Assembly: GCF_014652535.1 (NCBI RefSeq) | Contig: NZ_BMYZ01000002.1 | Coordinates: 124,001-188,000, forward strand | Direction: 5' to 3' | Source: Cellvibrio zantedeschiae | GTDB taxonomy: Bacteria > Pseudomonadota > Gammaproteobacteria > Pseudomonadales > Cellvibrionaceae | Length of the DNA: 64,000 nucleotides | In this document: piece after piece, positions 46,583 through 56,262 of the stretch | How positions within the stretch are numbered: position 1 is the stretch's first letter | How the letters are laid out: the number at the start of each line of letters is the position of its first letter | Position numbers and translations under genes: made by a program | Notes under the pieces: generated by a model | Databases searched by the model: none | What the model was told of the DNA's origin: nothing | Seen by the model: the letters and a program-made list of their open reading frames with translations, nothing else

Positions 46583-49500
46583 TTAATTTGGCGGAGGATT
46601 GTTTGTCCAAGCGGCATCTGGTTGCCAATTTGCAACCCATTCAGGAATTGCGCTGGCGGGCATGGGGCGAGCAATACCGTAACCCTGGGCGAGTTCGCAG
46701 TCGTGCGCGAGCAGTAAGTGTCCGTGAGCTACGGTTTCGACACCCTCGGCGATTACTTGGCGGTGGAAAGCTTTCGCCAAGCCGATAACGCCTTTAACAA
46801 TGGCCAGGTCATCGGGGTCGTCGAGCATATCCCGTACAAAACTTTGGTCGATTTTAAGAAGCTCGGCGGGCAATCGTTTTAAATAGGTTAATGACGAGTA
46901 GCCAGTGCCAAAATCATCAACCGCAAAATGCACACCCAGCTGACGACATTGCTGCATGAGATCAGCAATATCTGTAATGTCCTCAAGCGCACTGGTTTCC
47001 AGTATTTCCAATTCCAGGTTTTCGGGCGGTACATCTGAATGGGCAGCGAGCTGTTGCCGCAAGCGGTCAACAAAATGACCTTTCTGCAGTTGGAATGCGC
47101 CCACGTTTACACTCACTGGTAAGTTCAGCCCCTGGCTCCGCCACTCGCTCATTTGAAAGAGCGCTTGATTGATAACCCAATCACCCAGATCAATGCTAAA
47201 GCTATGCTCTTCGATGATTGGCAGGAATGTGGAAGGTGGAAGCAACCCGCGTTCGGGATGCTGCCAGCGAATCAACGCTTCAAGCCCGATGACTTTGCCG
47301 CTTCTCATATTAACCTTGGGTTGGTAATGCAGCACGAATTCGCGTTTCTCGAGCCCTTGGCGAATATGGTCGAGACTTTCGCGATGGGTTTTAACGGCTA
47401 CATCTTTTGCAACATCAAACAAATGAAAACAATTTTTCCCGGCTTGTTTAGCTAAATACATAGCTTGGTCAGCATGCCGCATTAACTGATCTGCGTCTGC
47501 ACCATCTTGCGGGTAAATGGTAACGCCGATGCTGGCAGAAACACGAAGGGGATCTTTGTTCACCACAATGGGTTCGGCGGCAGCTGCAAGCAAACGCTGC
47601 AATATGAGTTCGTAATCCCGGTTGTGTTCCAGGTCAACCAAAATGACGATAAATTCATCGCCGCCAATACGCGCCAGAGTATCGCCTTCGCGCAAAGCGT
47701 CACTCCAACGTGCGGCAACGGTTACCAGTAGTTGGTCGCCCACATCGTGGCCATGGTTGTCGTTAATGCTTTTGAAGCCATCGAGATCAATGTAAAGCAC
47801 GGCCAGCGAACTCTGCACGCGATGGGAATGTGCTATAGCTTGCTTGAGGCGATCGCCCAGTAAAACCCGGTTGGGTAATCGCGTCAGGGCATCGTAATGC
47901 GCAATATATTCCAGTTGTTGCTGGTGCTCTTTTATGGGTGTGATATCGGTAAAGAGGCTAACGTAATTTGCAGGTTTTCCGGTGCTGTCTGTAACTGTGC
48001 TAATAGTTTGCATTTCTGCAAATATTTCACCGTTCTTTCGCTTGTTCCAAATTTCTCCTGACCAAAAACCGTTTTGCGCCAGATCACTCCACAGTTGTTT
48101 GTAAAAGTCAGGGGAGTGGCGTCCTGATTGCAAAATGCGTGGATTTTGGCCGATGACTTCCGCGCGGGTGTAGCCGGTGATCTGGCTAAAGGTTTCGTTA
48201 ACATCAACGATTTTAGCCTGGGCATCCGTGATCATGATGCCCTCACGCGCGTGCACAAACACGCTGGCAGCCAACTCCAAACTGGTTCGATCTTTACTTT
48301 TTTCAATGGCAAGTGCCGCTAGTCGCGCTTCGGTTTCGATTAACCGAATATCGACTGGTGAAGGTTCACACGGGCGGTGATGATAAATAGCGAAGGTCCC
48401 TAAAACCTTGCCTCCAGACGACAAAATCGGCTGTGACCAGCAGGCCTCCAGCCCAGCTTCCAGTGCAACCTCTTTGTAGCTCGACCACCACGGATGGGTG
48501 CTGATATTTTCGACAATCACTCGTTCGCCTGTGAAAGCGGCAGTGCCACAGGAGCCGCGCCCCAGGCCTATAGTTTCACCGTCGATTGTCTTGATGAAGG
48601 CGTCGGGCATGCTCGGTGCTGCACAATGGTTCAGGTGCTGGCCATATTCATCCAGTAACAGAATCGTACAGCGCATGCTCGGGTTTATGTATTCAATATC
48701 CCGGGCCATGGTTCCGAGTAATACATCGAGGGGTATTTTCTCTGCCATCATCCCTAAAATTCGGCTTTGATGCTGTTGGTAGAGCTCAGTTTGTTTGCGC
48801 TCGGTAATGTCCTGCACCGTACCCATCATGCGATGGGGGTGGCCGTTTTTATCGCGCTCAAGATTGCCGCGCCCATTGATAAAGCGCACGTTGCCATCGG
48901 GGCGAACTATGCGAAACTCCAGCTCAGTCGCTGCCTCACCAGTAAGGCATTGATTCCACCATTGGGTGATAGCAGGGCGATCCTCCGGGTGGATAACACT
49001 GAAAAAAGCCTTTCGGGTGGGTGTGAAATGTTTGGGATTTAGGCCGTATATGCCATAGGTTTCATCTGACCAAATCACCGAATGATTGATTAGATCCCAA
49101 CTCCAGCTGCCGATATGGGCAATCCGTTGGGATTCTGAAAGCAGGTTTTCCTTTTCTTGAATGAGCTTTTCTTTGAGCTTACGTTCAGTAATATCTTGAT
49201 AGATACCCATGAATTTAACGATTTTGCCGTTTTCGTAAGTTGGTATGCAGGTAGTGCGAATGGCTATTTTTCGGCCTTTGAGAGTGTACTTTTCTACTTC
49301 CAGATCAAATACTTTTCCCTCCTCCAACGCCGCTTTAAGTGCTGCGGCAATAATCGGGCGGGATTCCGGTGTGTAATATTCAAGATTGTCTTGCAGGCTG
49401 GGGTTGAACTCTTCCGGTGTGGTGTCGTGAATGCGGTAGGTTTCTGCGCTCCAACGCAAGGTGCGCGTGGCGACATCCATTTCAACACTGCCAACGTGAG

Positions 49501-49729
49501 TAATAGCTTGAGATGTTTCGATTAGGCGATTTTGTAAATACAAATCAATTTCGCGTGTACGCAATTCGTCACGCTGTAATTTCAACGCTGTTTGGTAAAT
49601 TTTGATTTCGCGCTGGAGTTTTAATTCGGCCGGATCTGTAATGCTGTCGTCAAAATCCATTTGACTATCGATGTGTGCTTTGGCTCGTCGGTAAAGCTCA
49701 ATAAAATCTGCAGGAATATCGGACTTCAT
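46583..49729 (-). CDS. PAS-PAS-GAF-PAS-GGDEF-EAL cyclic-di-GMP signalling protein
   Basis: 1048 residues, no membrane span, so cytoplasmic. Order: a coiled region (30-70), PAS 1 (~75-180), PAS 2 (~200-312), GAF (~325-478), PAS 3 (~485-600), GGDEF (~610-775, intact GGDEF at 689-693) and EAL (~785-1035, intact EALIRW at 817, DDFGTGYSS, LKIDQSFV, AEGVET). Both active sites look complete, so the protein could make and break c-di-GMP, with the sensors setting the balance. The GAF domain contains several Cys (RCTILL, NHCA, GSCGTAAF, EACWSQP) that might sense redox state. It is monocistronic and its ligand is unknown. Confidence 0.94.
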   Translation of the reverse strand: MKSDIPADFIELYRRAKAHIDSQMDFDDSITDPAELKLQREIKIYQTALKLQRDELRTREIDLYLQNRLIETSQAITHVGSVEMDVATRTLRWSAETYRIHDTTPEEFNPSLQDNLEYYTPESRPIIAAALKAALEEGKVFDLEVEKYTLKGRKIAIRTTCIPTYENGKIVKFMGIYQDITERKLKEKLIQEKENLLSESQRIAHIGSWSWDLINHSVIWSDETYGIYGLNPKHFTPTRKAFFSVIHPEDRPAITQWWNQCLTGEAATELEFRIVRPDGNVRFINGRGNLERDKNGHPHRMMGTVQDITERKQTELYQQHQSRILGMMAEKIPLDVLLGTMARDIEYINPSMRCTILLLDEYGQHLNHCAAPSMPDAFIKTIDGETIGLGRGSCGTAAFTGERVIVENISTHPWWSSYKEVALEAGLEACWSQPILSSGGKVLGTFAIYHHRPCEPSPVDIRLIETEARLAALAIEKSKDRTSLELAASVFVHAREGIMITDAQAKIVDVNETFSQITGYTRAEVIGQNPRILQSGRHSPDFYKQLWSDLAQNGFWSGEIWNKRKNGEIFAEMQTISTVTDSTGKPANYVSLFTDITPIKEHQQQLEYIAHYDALTRLPNRVLLGDRLKQAIAHSHRVQSSLAVLYIDLDGFKSINDNHGHDVGDQLLVTVAARWSDALREGDTLARIGGDEFIVILVDLEHNRDYELILQRLLAAAAEPIVVNKDPLRVSASIGVTIYPQDGADADQLMRHADQAMYLAKQAGKNCFHLFDVAKDVAVKTHRESLDHIRQGLEKREFVLHYQPKVNMRSGKVIGLEALIRWQHPERGLLPPSTFLPIIEEHSFSIDLGDWVINQALFQMSEWRSQGLNLPVSVNVGAFQLQKGHFVDRLRQQLAAHSDVPPENLELEILETSALEDITDIADLMQQCRQLGVHFAVDDFGTGYSSLTYLKRLPAELLKIDQSFVRDMLDDPDDLAIVKGVIGLAKAFHRQVIAEGVETVAHGHLLLAHDCELAQGYGIARPMPASAIPEWVANWQPDAAWTNNPPPN

Positions 49730-49950
49730 AGCTTCCTATACCATTAGCCAGCTCATGGTTTTCTTGCATCGTCGTCATGCCACCAAGCGCCCTTTGATTT
49801 AAAAAATATAGCATTCTAATAATACACTGTCGAAATACTAAACTATTTGGCTGGCAATAATGTGTCTGTATGTAGACTTAGTCGCTATATTCACAGGGCG
49901 TAAGCTTAAACCGGCGGCTATTTCCACTTTTAATATAGATTTCTGATGAC

Positions 49951-50145
49951 CTAGGTTGCGGCTAATAAAACTGGAGTATCAATGACAGATCGAATTCGCA
50001 AATAGTGGGGTCTTTGGCCGCTAAATTGTGGAAAATCCAATCGAGAGACCTTATAGCCTAATTGCTCCATCACCTCTGCTAGTTTCCTTGTCCACTCAAA
50101 GCTCGTAATCAAACCGGGGTTTTGCCGGCGTAAGCCTTTATTTTT
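49951..50145 (-). pseudogene. Possible 3' remnant of a protein-coding gene
   Basis: A 64-codon open frame on the minus strand ends in TAG at 49951; the upstream in-frame stop is at 50146. The peptide looks natural (SFEWTRKLAEVMEQLGYKV, then FPQFSGQRPHYLRIRS and TPVLLAAT) but has no good start codon and no ribosome-binding site. The only ATG lies inside (EVMEQ). I do not recognise a family. It lies in a 538-base stretch (49730-50267) with no other gene, so a decayed or truncated gene is the simplest reading. Confidence 0.35.
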
Positions 50146-50170
50146 TTATTCGTTGGGCGAAAATCCAAGC

Positions 50171-50202
50171 TTGTCGCAGGTAATCCGCATCTCCTGCGAC
50201 AA
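50171..50202. promoter_or_regulatory. Perfect inverted repeat upstream of the TonB receptor
   Basis: TTGTCGCAGG (50171-50180), 12 bases, CCTGCGACAA (50193-50202). It ends 65 bases before the receptor ATG at 50268. It has no terminator T-run, so it is a candidate operator or leader hairpin. Confidence 0.55.
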
Positions 50203-50267
50203 TTTGTCACATTCCCTCAACTGCTCAAAATAATTAAAGTAGTTGGGAGTTTGCAAATGGAATCGAT

Positions 50268-52547
50268 ATGCAGTTAACGTCTATTTACTTTAAGCAATTG
50301 GGCTTAATAAGCTTTTCACTTTTTACGCTGTCATCCGCGCTTGCTGACGAACCACTTTTACAACTAGCAATAAATTCTACAATTGAAGAAATGATTGTAG
50401 TTGGCCAAAAAGAGGCGCCAATTACCCTGGAGCCCCGTGGGTTGGCTGTCTCATTGGGTGAAGAACAATTTGCGGCGACTAATGCGGCAAATGTAGAAGA
50501 TTTAATGAAATACGCGCCTAACTTTTTTGTGCGCAAACGCTACATTGGCGATGCTAATGCCGTGCCCGGTTTTCGCGGCACACACTCAACACAATCCGCA
50601 CGTTCATTAGTATTAGTTGATGGATTTGTCGTTTCAAACTATTTAGGCAATTCATTTGGTTTTCCTCCCAAGTGGGGCATTGTTGGCCCTGGCGAAGTGC
50701 AACAATTCGATATAGTTTACGGCCCTTATTCTGCGCGCTACGCGGGAAATTCTATGGGCGGCGTTGTGTCTATTACGACACGGGCGCCAGAAAAAAATGA
50801 AGCTTTTCTTTCGCTACAAGGTTTCTCCCAGCCTTACCAACAGTACGGTACAGATGAAACCTATAAAGGTTACAGTTTTGAAGGTGGTTTCGCATTAAAG
50901 CAGGATGATGGCCCTTTATCTGTGCGCGGTAGTTATCGCCATTTTGAAAACAAAGGTCAGCCCATGAGTTGGAGCCAATTAACGGCTTCCAAAAAAACAA
51001 CGGGCGTTGCGGTGACAGGTGCAGTTAACGATAAAAATTTGATAACGCAAACCCCGATTTTTGCAGCAGCATCTTCAGATGATAATAGGCAAGATCAGTT
51101 ACGTTTACGCGGCGATTTAGATTTTGACAATTGGAATTTGCAAGCACTCTTGGTGTATTGGACAACTGATTCAGACACTACAAATCCTACCAGTTATTTA
51201 CGTGATGCAAATGACAATGCGATTTACAGTGGTACCGTTAACATCAATGGAAAATATTGGGATACAAGCGCATTAAATTTATCGTTCACTGAGCGTACAG
51301 AAATTCTTGCAGGTTTGAGTGCAAAAGGTGAGCTTGCCAGTTGGAATGTTTCCGCAAATCTTTCGCATTTCTGGTTTGCTAAAGCAGAGACATTTACCTC
51401 TAACGGATATACCAATGGCATTAACAATGGCGCAGGCACCTTTACCGAGGTTGATCCATCAGGTTGGTGGACTTTAGATGCAAAAGCCACGCGCGAATTT
51501 GGCATCCATGAAATTACCCTGGGGTTGAGTTCAAATCGCTACGAAACCGATAGTATTAGTTACAGCACCAGCGCATGGCGTGAAGCGGCGAATCAAAAAT
51601 TTTCCATTGAGCCTGCGGGGAAATCGAGTTTATCGGGATTTTTTGTCGAAGATGAAATTCATGTGCGCGATCATATAAGTGTGACCGCAGGTGTGCGTCT
51701 TGAACAATGGAAAGCGTTTGATGGCAGTATTAACCAAGCCACTGCAGTAGCGCCCAATTATTACGATTCACGTAAAGAAACCGATACCAATCTATCGCTG
51801 TCATCGCAATGGAACTTTGCAGAAAAATGGTTAGCGCAATTAAGTCTGGCAACGGCAACACGTTTCCCTACCGTAGGGGAATTGTTCCAGGGAAAATTTG
51901 ATTCTGTGGGGGTGTTTGACCCAAAAAGTTTTGATCCGAATTTACGTCCTGAAAAATCGCAAGATGCCAATTTTATTTTACGCCATGAATTTTCCAAGGC
52001 GAGAGTCACCGGCAGCGTATTTTATCAAGACGTAGATGATTTTATCTTTTCATTTGAGCGTTTGGATGCTGGTGTTAAACGAACATCCTTTATGAATATT
52101 GATCGAGTTCGCCAAACAGGTGTTGAATTAATTGTAGAAACTTATGATTGGTTAGCACAAGGTTTGAGTGTGGATTTCAATATTGCCTACATTGACGATA
52201 AAATTTTGAAAAATCCGCTTTTGGTGGAGTCTGAAGGAAAACAATTTCCGCGCATTCCTTATTGGCGAATCAATAGTCAGGCGCGTTACCAATTGGCCGA
52301 TGCATGGCGGTTATCAGGCGGTGTGCGTTATAACTCCCGGCCCAATAATAATTTGGAGGCAACCCAACGCGGCGATACATTCGGCTATGCTTCAGAACAA
52401 CTGATTGCAGATGTACGGCTTTCGTGGCAAGCCAATGAGTCGACTGAATTAAGTTTTGGTGTCGACAATATTAACAACGATAAAGCATGGGCGTTTCACC
52501 CATTCAATCAGCGAACCTACTTGATGGAATTGAAATGGAAGCAGTAA
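50268..52547 (+). CDS. TonB-dependent receptor, metal/siderophore-uptake type
   Basis: 759 residues. A signal peptide ends near LSSALADE. A TonB-box-like EEMIVVGQ precedes the plug (VEDLMKYAPNFFVRKRY, PGFRGTHSTQSARSLVLVDGF, VYGPYSARYAGNSMGGVVSITTR) and a 22-strand-type barrel ending in RTYLMELKWKQ. Its size (~760) is that of siderophore or metal receptors, smaller than the polysaccharide-type receptor at 9391. The PepSY membrane protein gene overlaps its 3' end, a pairing known for iron-chelate uptake. No Fur-box-like sequence is obvious upstream; an inverted repeat at 50171-50202 is a control candidate. Confidence 0.9.
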   Translation: MQLTSIYFKQLGLISFSLFTLSSALADEPLLQLAINSTIEEMIVVGQKEAPITLEPRGLAVSLGEEQFAATNAANVEDLMKYAPNFFVRKRYIGDANAVPGFRGTHSTQSARSLVLVDGFVVSNYLGNSFGFPPKWGIVGPGEVQQFDIVYGPYSARYAGNSMGGVVSITTRAPEKNEAFLSLQGFSQPYQQYGTDETYKGYSFEGGFALKQDDGPLSVRGSYRHFENKGQPMSWSQLTASKKTTGVAVTGAVNDKNLITQTPIFAAASSDDNRQDQLRLRGDLDFDNWNLQALLVYWTTDSDTTNPTSYLRDANDNAIYSGTVNINGKYWDTSALNLSFTERTEILAGLSAKGELASWNVSANLSHFWFAKAETFTSNGYTNGINNGAGTFTEVDPSGWWTLDAKATREFGIHEITLGLSSNRYETDSISYSTSAWREAANQKFSIEPAGKSSLSGFFVEDEIHVRDHISVTAGVRLEQWKAFDGSINQATAVAPNYYDSRKETDTNLSLSSQWNFAEKWLAQLSLATATRFPTVGELFQGKFDSVGVFDPKSFDPNLRPEKSQDANFILRHEFSKARVTGSVFYQDVDDFIFSFERLDAGVKRTSFMNIDRVRQTGVELIVETYDWLAQGLSVDFNIAYIDDKILKNPLLVESEGKQFPRIPYWRINSQARYQLADAWRLSGGVRYNSRPNNNLEATQRGDTFGYASEQLIADVRLSWQANESTELSFGVDNINNDKAWAFHPFNQRTYLMELKWKQ

Positions 52548-53893
52548 GCGCATCTGATAAAAAGTCAAAGCAGCTCTATCGAACCTTATGGCGCTGGCAT
52601 TTTTATGCCGGCGTTTTTGCTATTCCTTTTGTAATCATTTTGGCAATTACGGGTTCACTGTATTTGTTTAAGCCACAGCTAGATGCAATTCACGACGCAC
52701 CTTATAGAAATTTGGCGTTAAATGGCGATCGTTCCACACCGGAGCAGCAAGTTGCAGCCGCAATTGCTGCGGTGCCTAATTCCAAATTCGTGGCATACGA
52801 ATTACCGCGTGAACAGAGTGATGCCGTCAATATTTTGCTTAATCAACATGGTGAAAAAATTCGTGCGTATGTTCATCCAAATAATTTGCAAGTGTTATTG
52901 GTTGAACAGGAAGAAAAACGTTTTCTTCGCATAGTTCATGATATTCATGGTGAACTATTGCTGGGTAAAACGGGCTCGATATTAGTTGAGCTGGCAGCCT
53001 GCTGGGCAATTGTATTGGTGCTCACGGGTATTTATTTATGGTGGCCGAGAAACGCAAAAGGCATTGCAGGTGTACTTTATCCCCGGCTTTCGTTCAAAGG
53101 CCGCTTGTTTTGGCGTGACTTGCATTCGGTAATTGGAATTTGGATTTCGTTTTTTGTATTGTTTTTATTGCTCTCAGGCTTGCCTTGGACTTTGGTGTGG
53201 GGGAGCGCATTTAAAGAGGTGCGCGAACTTACGGGAACATCTGCTGTTCAGCAAGACTGGGTGAATGCTGGCCGAAAAAATACGGCTGATCAGCACAGCC
53301 ATGATCATTCCGCACATGAAGACCATGCGGAGCATCAAGCAGATATGAATGGAGTAAATACAAAAGCAGCTTCATTAAACAAAATTGTAGCGGGCGCGCA
53401 AAATTTGCAACTGGCGTATCCCGTTTTAATTTCACCGCCTTCTGCAAAGTCACCCGATTGGTCCGCGAAATCCAATGCACAAAACCGACCTTTACGTGCG
53501 GATGCCTACTTCAGTGCAACCTCAGGTGAATTAACCAGGCAGCAACATTTTTCGCAACGCCACATGATTGATCGTGCCGTTGGCATTGGTGTTGCCGCTC
53601 ATGAAGGCCAATTGTTTGGTTGGTTGAATCAATTATTGGGCTTGCTGACTGCGATGGGGTTAATCGCGCTAAGTATTAGCGGTTTTATTATGTGGCGTAA
53701 ACGCGCGCCGCAAAGCGCCTTAGGTGCGCCACCTGCGATGCCGGAAGCTAAAATTGGAATGGGCTTTGTGATAATTATTTTCGCAGCTGCAATTTTATTG
53801 CCGGTATTAGGCGCGTCCCTGATTGTCATTTTTCTATTGGAAAAAATTCTATTTTCTCGCTGGACTAAAGCGAGGATCTGGTTGGGCTTGTAA
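52535..53893 (+). CDS. PepSY-associated membrane protein with His-rich loop
   Basis: 452 residues from the ATG at 52535, which overlaps the receptor stop by 13 bases; the longer frame from 52487 lies inside the receptor gene. It has four membrane spans: FYAGVFAIPFVIILAITGSLYLF, LVELAACWAIVLVLTGIYLWWP, VIGIWISFFVLFLLLSG and a C-terminal group. PepSY-type elements (HGELLLGKTG; HFSQRHMIDRAVGIGVAAHEGQLFGW) are present. It resembles PiuB/FoxB-type proteins that reduce or release iron chelates in the inner membrane. A periplasmic loop carries six His in 14 residues (254-267: HxHxHxxHxxHxxH), a likely metal-binding site. Translational coupling with the receptor is expected. Confidence 0.88.
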   Translation: MEAVSASDKKSKQLYRTLWRWHFYAGVFAIPFVIILAITGSLYLFKPQLDAIHDAPYRNLALNGDRSTPEQQVAAAIAAVPNSKFVAYELPREQSDAVNILLNQHGEKIRAYVHPNNLQVLLVEQEEKRFLRIVHDIHGELLLGKTGSILVELAACWAIVLVLTGIYLWWPRNAKGIAGVLYPRLSFKGRLFWRDLHSVIGIWISFFVLFLLLSGLPWTLVWGSAFKEVRELTGTSAVQQDWVNAGRKNTADQHSHDHSAHEDHAEHQADMNGVNTKAASLNKIVAGAQNLQLAYPVLISPPSAKSPDWSAKSNAQNRPLRADAYFSATSGELTRQQHFSQRHMIDRAVGIGVAAHEGQLFGWLNQLLGLLTAMGLIALSISGFIMWRKRAPQSALGAPPAMPEAKIGMGFVIIIFAAAILLPVLGASLIVIFLLEKILFSRWTKARIWLGL

Positions 53894-53911
53894 TTGTTTT
53901 TCTTGATTGGC

Positions 53912-53927
53912 TGCCCCAAATGGGGCA
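53912..53927. repeat. Hairpin between the PepSY and kinase-fusion genes
   Basis: TGCCCCA-AA-TGGGGCA lies between two convergent genes, one base before the kinase-fusion stop codon. It lacks T-runs, so terminator function is doubtful. Confidence 0.45.
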
Positions 53928-53928
53928 C

Positions 53929-56100
53929 CTAGGTCGGGAATGTGCGCACCAAATAAATGGGGGCTTCGGAAATAACGGCAGCTTTCAATGGGTTGCCATC
54001 ACGGTCATAGATTTTCTGCGCATCAAACTTCGGTAAGTCAGTGGATTCACCTTTGGTGCGCCATAGCATAAGAATTTGCTGCGTCGCGTTATGAAATTCC
54101 ATTACATAAGTATTTTTTGCCGACGGCCATTTCTTAATAAAAGTCGCATCACCCAAGCGCACGAAAAAGTACTGCAAGGCTGTATAAGCAAGGCGCGGCT
54201 TAAATTGATTTTGGTCGTCAACCAAGCCATAACCCTTGGCAGATAATCGCCACCAAAATAATTGGTCAACGTGACCTGAACAAATCGCAATCACAATGTA
54301 ACGCAACATGTAATTGGCGTAATCATTTTCAGATTCACCAGACGGCTTGTGTTGCCACTTAGGCGTAACATAAGGACAAACAATGGGCGACCAGATGTCG
54401 GTATTTTCTATGGGCCAATTTACTTCTGAAATAATAACTTTATCGTCGCAGTGTGGCGTTGCCAATGTTAATGCTTTGAGCAGTGCACATTTTTCCAAAG
54501 TTGCAAATGGCCCTTGCGGATTCTCCGGAGCGCCGCGTCTGTCTACATAAAGAAGGTGTGAAAGCGCAGAGAATTTTTGTTCAGGCGGTAAAGATTTTAG
54601 TGCGGCAATCACTGGCATGTATTCAAAATCAATACAGGCTGGGCCGGTTAATTTAATCTGCGGATATTCTTTTTGTAATGCAAATGCGGGTGCAACAAGT
54701 TGTTGCCACTCTTGTAAATTCCATACGCCCCATTTGATGCGATTGAATGCATGGGTGATTTCAATATGGTTTGTGTAGTTGGCAATTGCAGGAATTATTT
54801 TTTTCAAAAATGCATTCCATTGTTCTGGTTGCAGAACCGCTTGGCGATCTTGCAATAAGGCAACCATTACTTCTATGCCTTGTCCGTACAGTTTATGAAT
54901 GAGTGCAATAGTTTGATCCCAAATAACTTCATTTTCATGATGACAAAAACGAATTAAAACCGGTGGATTGCCGAGCTCGCCCAACAGCTTTAATTCATTT
55001 CCGATATAATTTTCATGCGGATGCAGTGCAACGCCAATGCGACTCTTAAGTACAACTTTTTGTTTGAAACTTTGCTTTTTAACGGCTGAATAATGTCCAA
55101 TAATACTGGGTAAGGCAGTAATAGTTTTACCCACAATTTTTAGCGAATTAATAATGAATCGGTGCTGGTTTTTTTCTTTTCGAGAAAGCGCAATCATAGG
55201 TTGTGCGGTTTTTTCATCCCACAACCAATAATCTTTTGAATCCGGGTATGAGTGCGCCGGTTTTTTGTGGCGATTTTTTAAAAATCGAATAGGGTGGCGA
55301 AGCTTGCGTGATTTACGATGGAATGCAAAACGTTCACGATAAGTGTTTTCATATTTATCGAGCGTTTTAGATGGCATCTGATCTTTGCAATAAATATATT
55401 TAAAAAAGCTAAGATAGTTGCCCGGTAATATAGGGCGAGATAAATCAAATGCGCATTCTTTATCTGTTAATGGCCGAGTTGCGATAGTGCAACGATTTAA
55501 GTCAATAAATTGCGGTTGCGCCCAAGAGCCGTCTGTATTTTTTGGAAGTAGAATATTCTGGTTGCCTAAATCCCCATGCATAAAGTTAGCATCATGCATT
55601 TGCCTTATTGCTGGTGCAACTAACAATAATAATTCCATGAGCTTTTCATTATCGCGTGAGTCAGTATAAATCTCCGTAAGTGCATCTCTAAAACAAACGG
55701 CTGGTTGGAATAGGCTTAAAAAATAACTTTCCAACAGTCGATTATTTTCCCAGCGATCCAGCCATGCTATAGGTGAAGGTGTACCTATTTGATTCGCTTC
55801 CAAATAGCGCGCAGCATTGTAGGAACGTTCTGCTTTGGATTTATGTTTACGGTCAAAGCGATCTTTTAACCAGCTCTGGCGTTTGAACACCTTGAGTGCC
55901 ACCATGATTTCGCCGGTAGCCGTTTGCAGGGGAACTTTGATTACATAATCAACACCTTTGGAAAGGCGCACGGCTTCAGGGTTACTAAGTAAGTCAGCAA
56001 TCTGAACTAATTGGGCTCGTAGAATGTCATTATCGAATTTGGGCGCAATATTTCCCTGATAGGAACCAATGCTAATACAATCGGAAGTCAGATGCGTCAA
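53929..56100 (-). CDS. Fusion of a WaaP/Kdo-type kinase with a TIM-barrel glycosidase-like domain
   Basis: 723 residues. The N-terminal ~210 residues are a lipopolysaccharide-kinase-type fold: Lys70 (VALKVFKRQ) for ATP, a possible helix-C Glu91, the catalytic loop HGDLGNQN (175-182, Asp177) and metal-binding Asp200 (FIDLNR), so the kinase looks active. After a basic linker (~250-340), residues ~350-640 form a TIM-barrel like retaining glycosidases of the GH39/GHL kind (GVALHPHENYIGNEL, HIEITHAFNRIKWG, VIISEVNWP with Glu559 in the nucleophile position). The usual Asn-Glu acid/base pair is replaced by HAFNR (450-454). No signal peptide is seen. I infer a role in surface-glycan phosphorylation or recognition. 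It is divergent from the sulfatase-fold gene at 56263. Confidence 0.8.
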   Translation of the reverse strand: MTHLTSDCISIGSYQGNIAPKFDNDILRAQLVQIADLLSNPEAVRLSKGVDYVIKVPLQTATGEIMVALKVFKRQSWLKDRFDRKHKSKAERSYNAARYLEANQIGTPSPIAWLDRWENNRLLESYFLSLFQPAVCFRDALTEIYTDSRDNEKLMELLLLVAPAIRQMHDANFMHGDLGNQNILLPKNTDGSWAQPQFIDLNRCTIATRPLTDKECAFDLSRPILPGNYLSFFKYIYCKDQMPSKTLDKYENTYRERFAFHRKSRKLRHPIRFLKNRHKKPAHSYPDSKDYWLWDEKTAQPMIALSRKEKNQHRFIINSLKIVGKTITALPSIIGHYSAVKKQSFKQKVVLKSRIGVALHPHENYIGNELKLLGELGNPPVLIRFCHHENEVIWDQTIALIHKLYGQGIEVMVALLQDRQAVLQPEQWNAFLKKIIPAIANYTNHIEITHAFNRIKWGVWNLQEWQQLVAPAFALQKEYPQIKLTGPACIDFEYMPVIAALKSLPPEQKFSALSHLLYVDRRGAPENPQGPFATLEKCALLKALTLATPHCDDKVIISEVNWPIENTDIWSPIVCPYVTPKWQHKPSGESENDYANYMLRYIVIAICSGHVDQLFWWRLSAKGYGLVDDQNQFKPRLAYTALQYFFVRLGDATFIKKWPSAKNTYVMEFHNATQQILMLWRTKGESTDLPKFDAQKIYDRDGNPLKAAVISEAPIYLVRTFPT

Positions 56101-56262
56101 ATTCAGGCCCCTTGATGCTGGAATTAGGTAGGTGGGGTATAATTTTTATTGATTGTGAAAGGCAAAACGACAATCGCCAGAATTATAACGATTAATCGCT
56201 CACTAGCCTAGTTCGTCCCCTGCGTACATTCTTTGATAAAACCGCTTCAGGAAATACTAAAA

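Noticed and set aside
46583-49729. GGDEF/EAL protein as a degenerate c-di-GMP effector
   Set aside because: GGDEF, EAL, DDFGTGYSS and AEGVET motifs are all intact, so it should be counted as potentially bifunctional.
50203-50267. Fur box before the TonB receptor
   Set aside because: No GATAATGATAATC-like stretch with enough matches was found on either strand.
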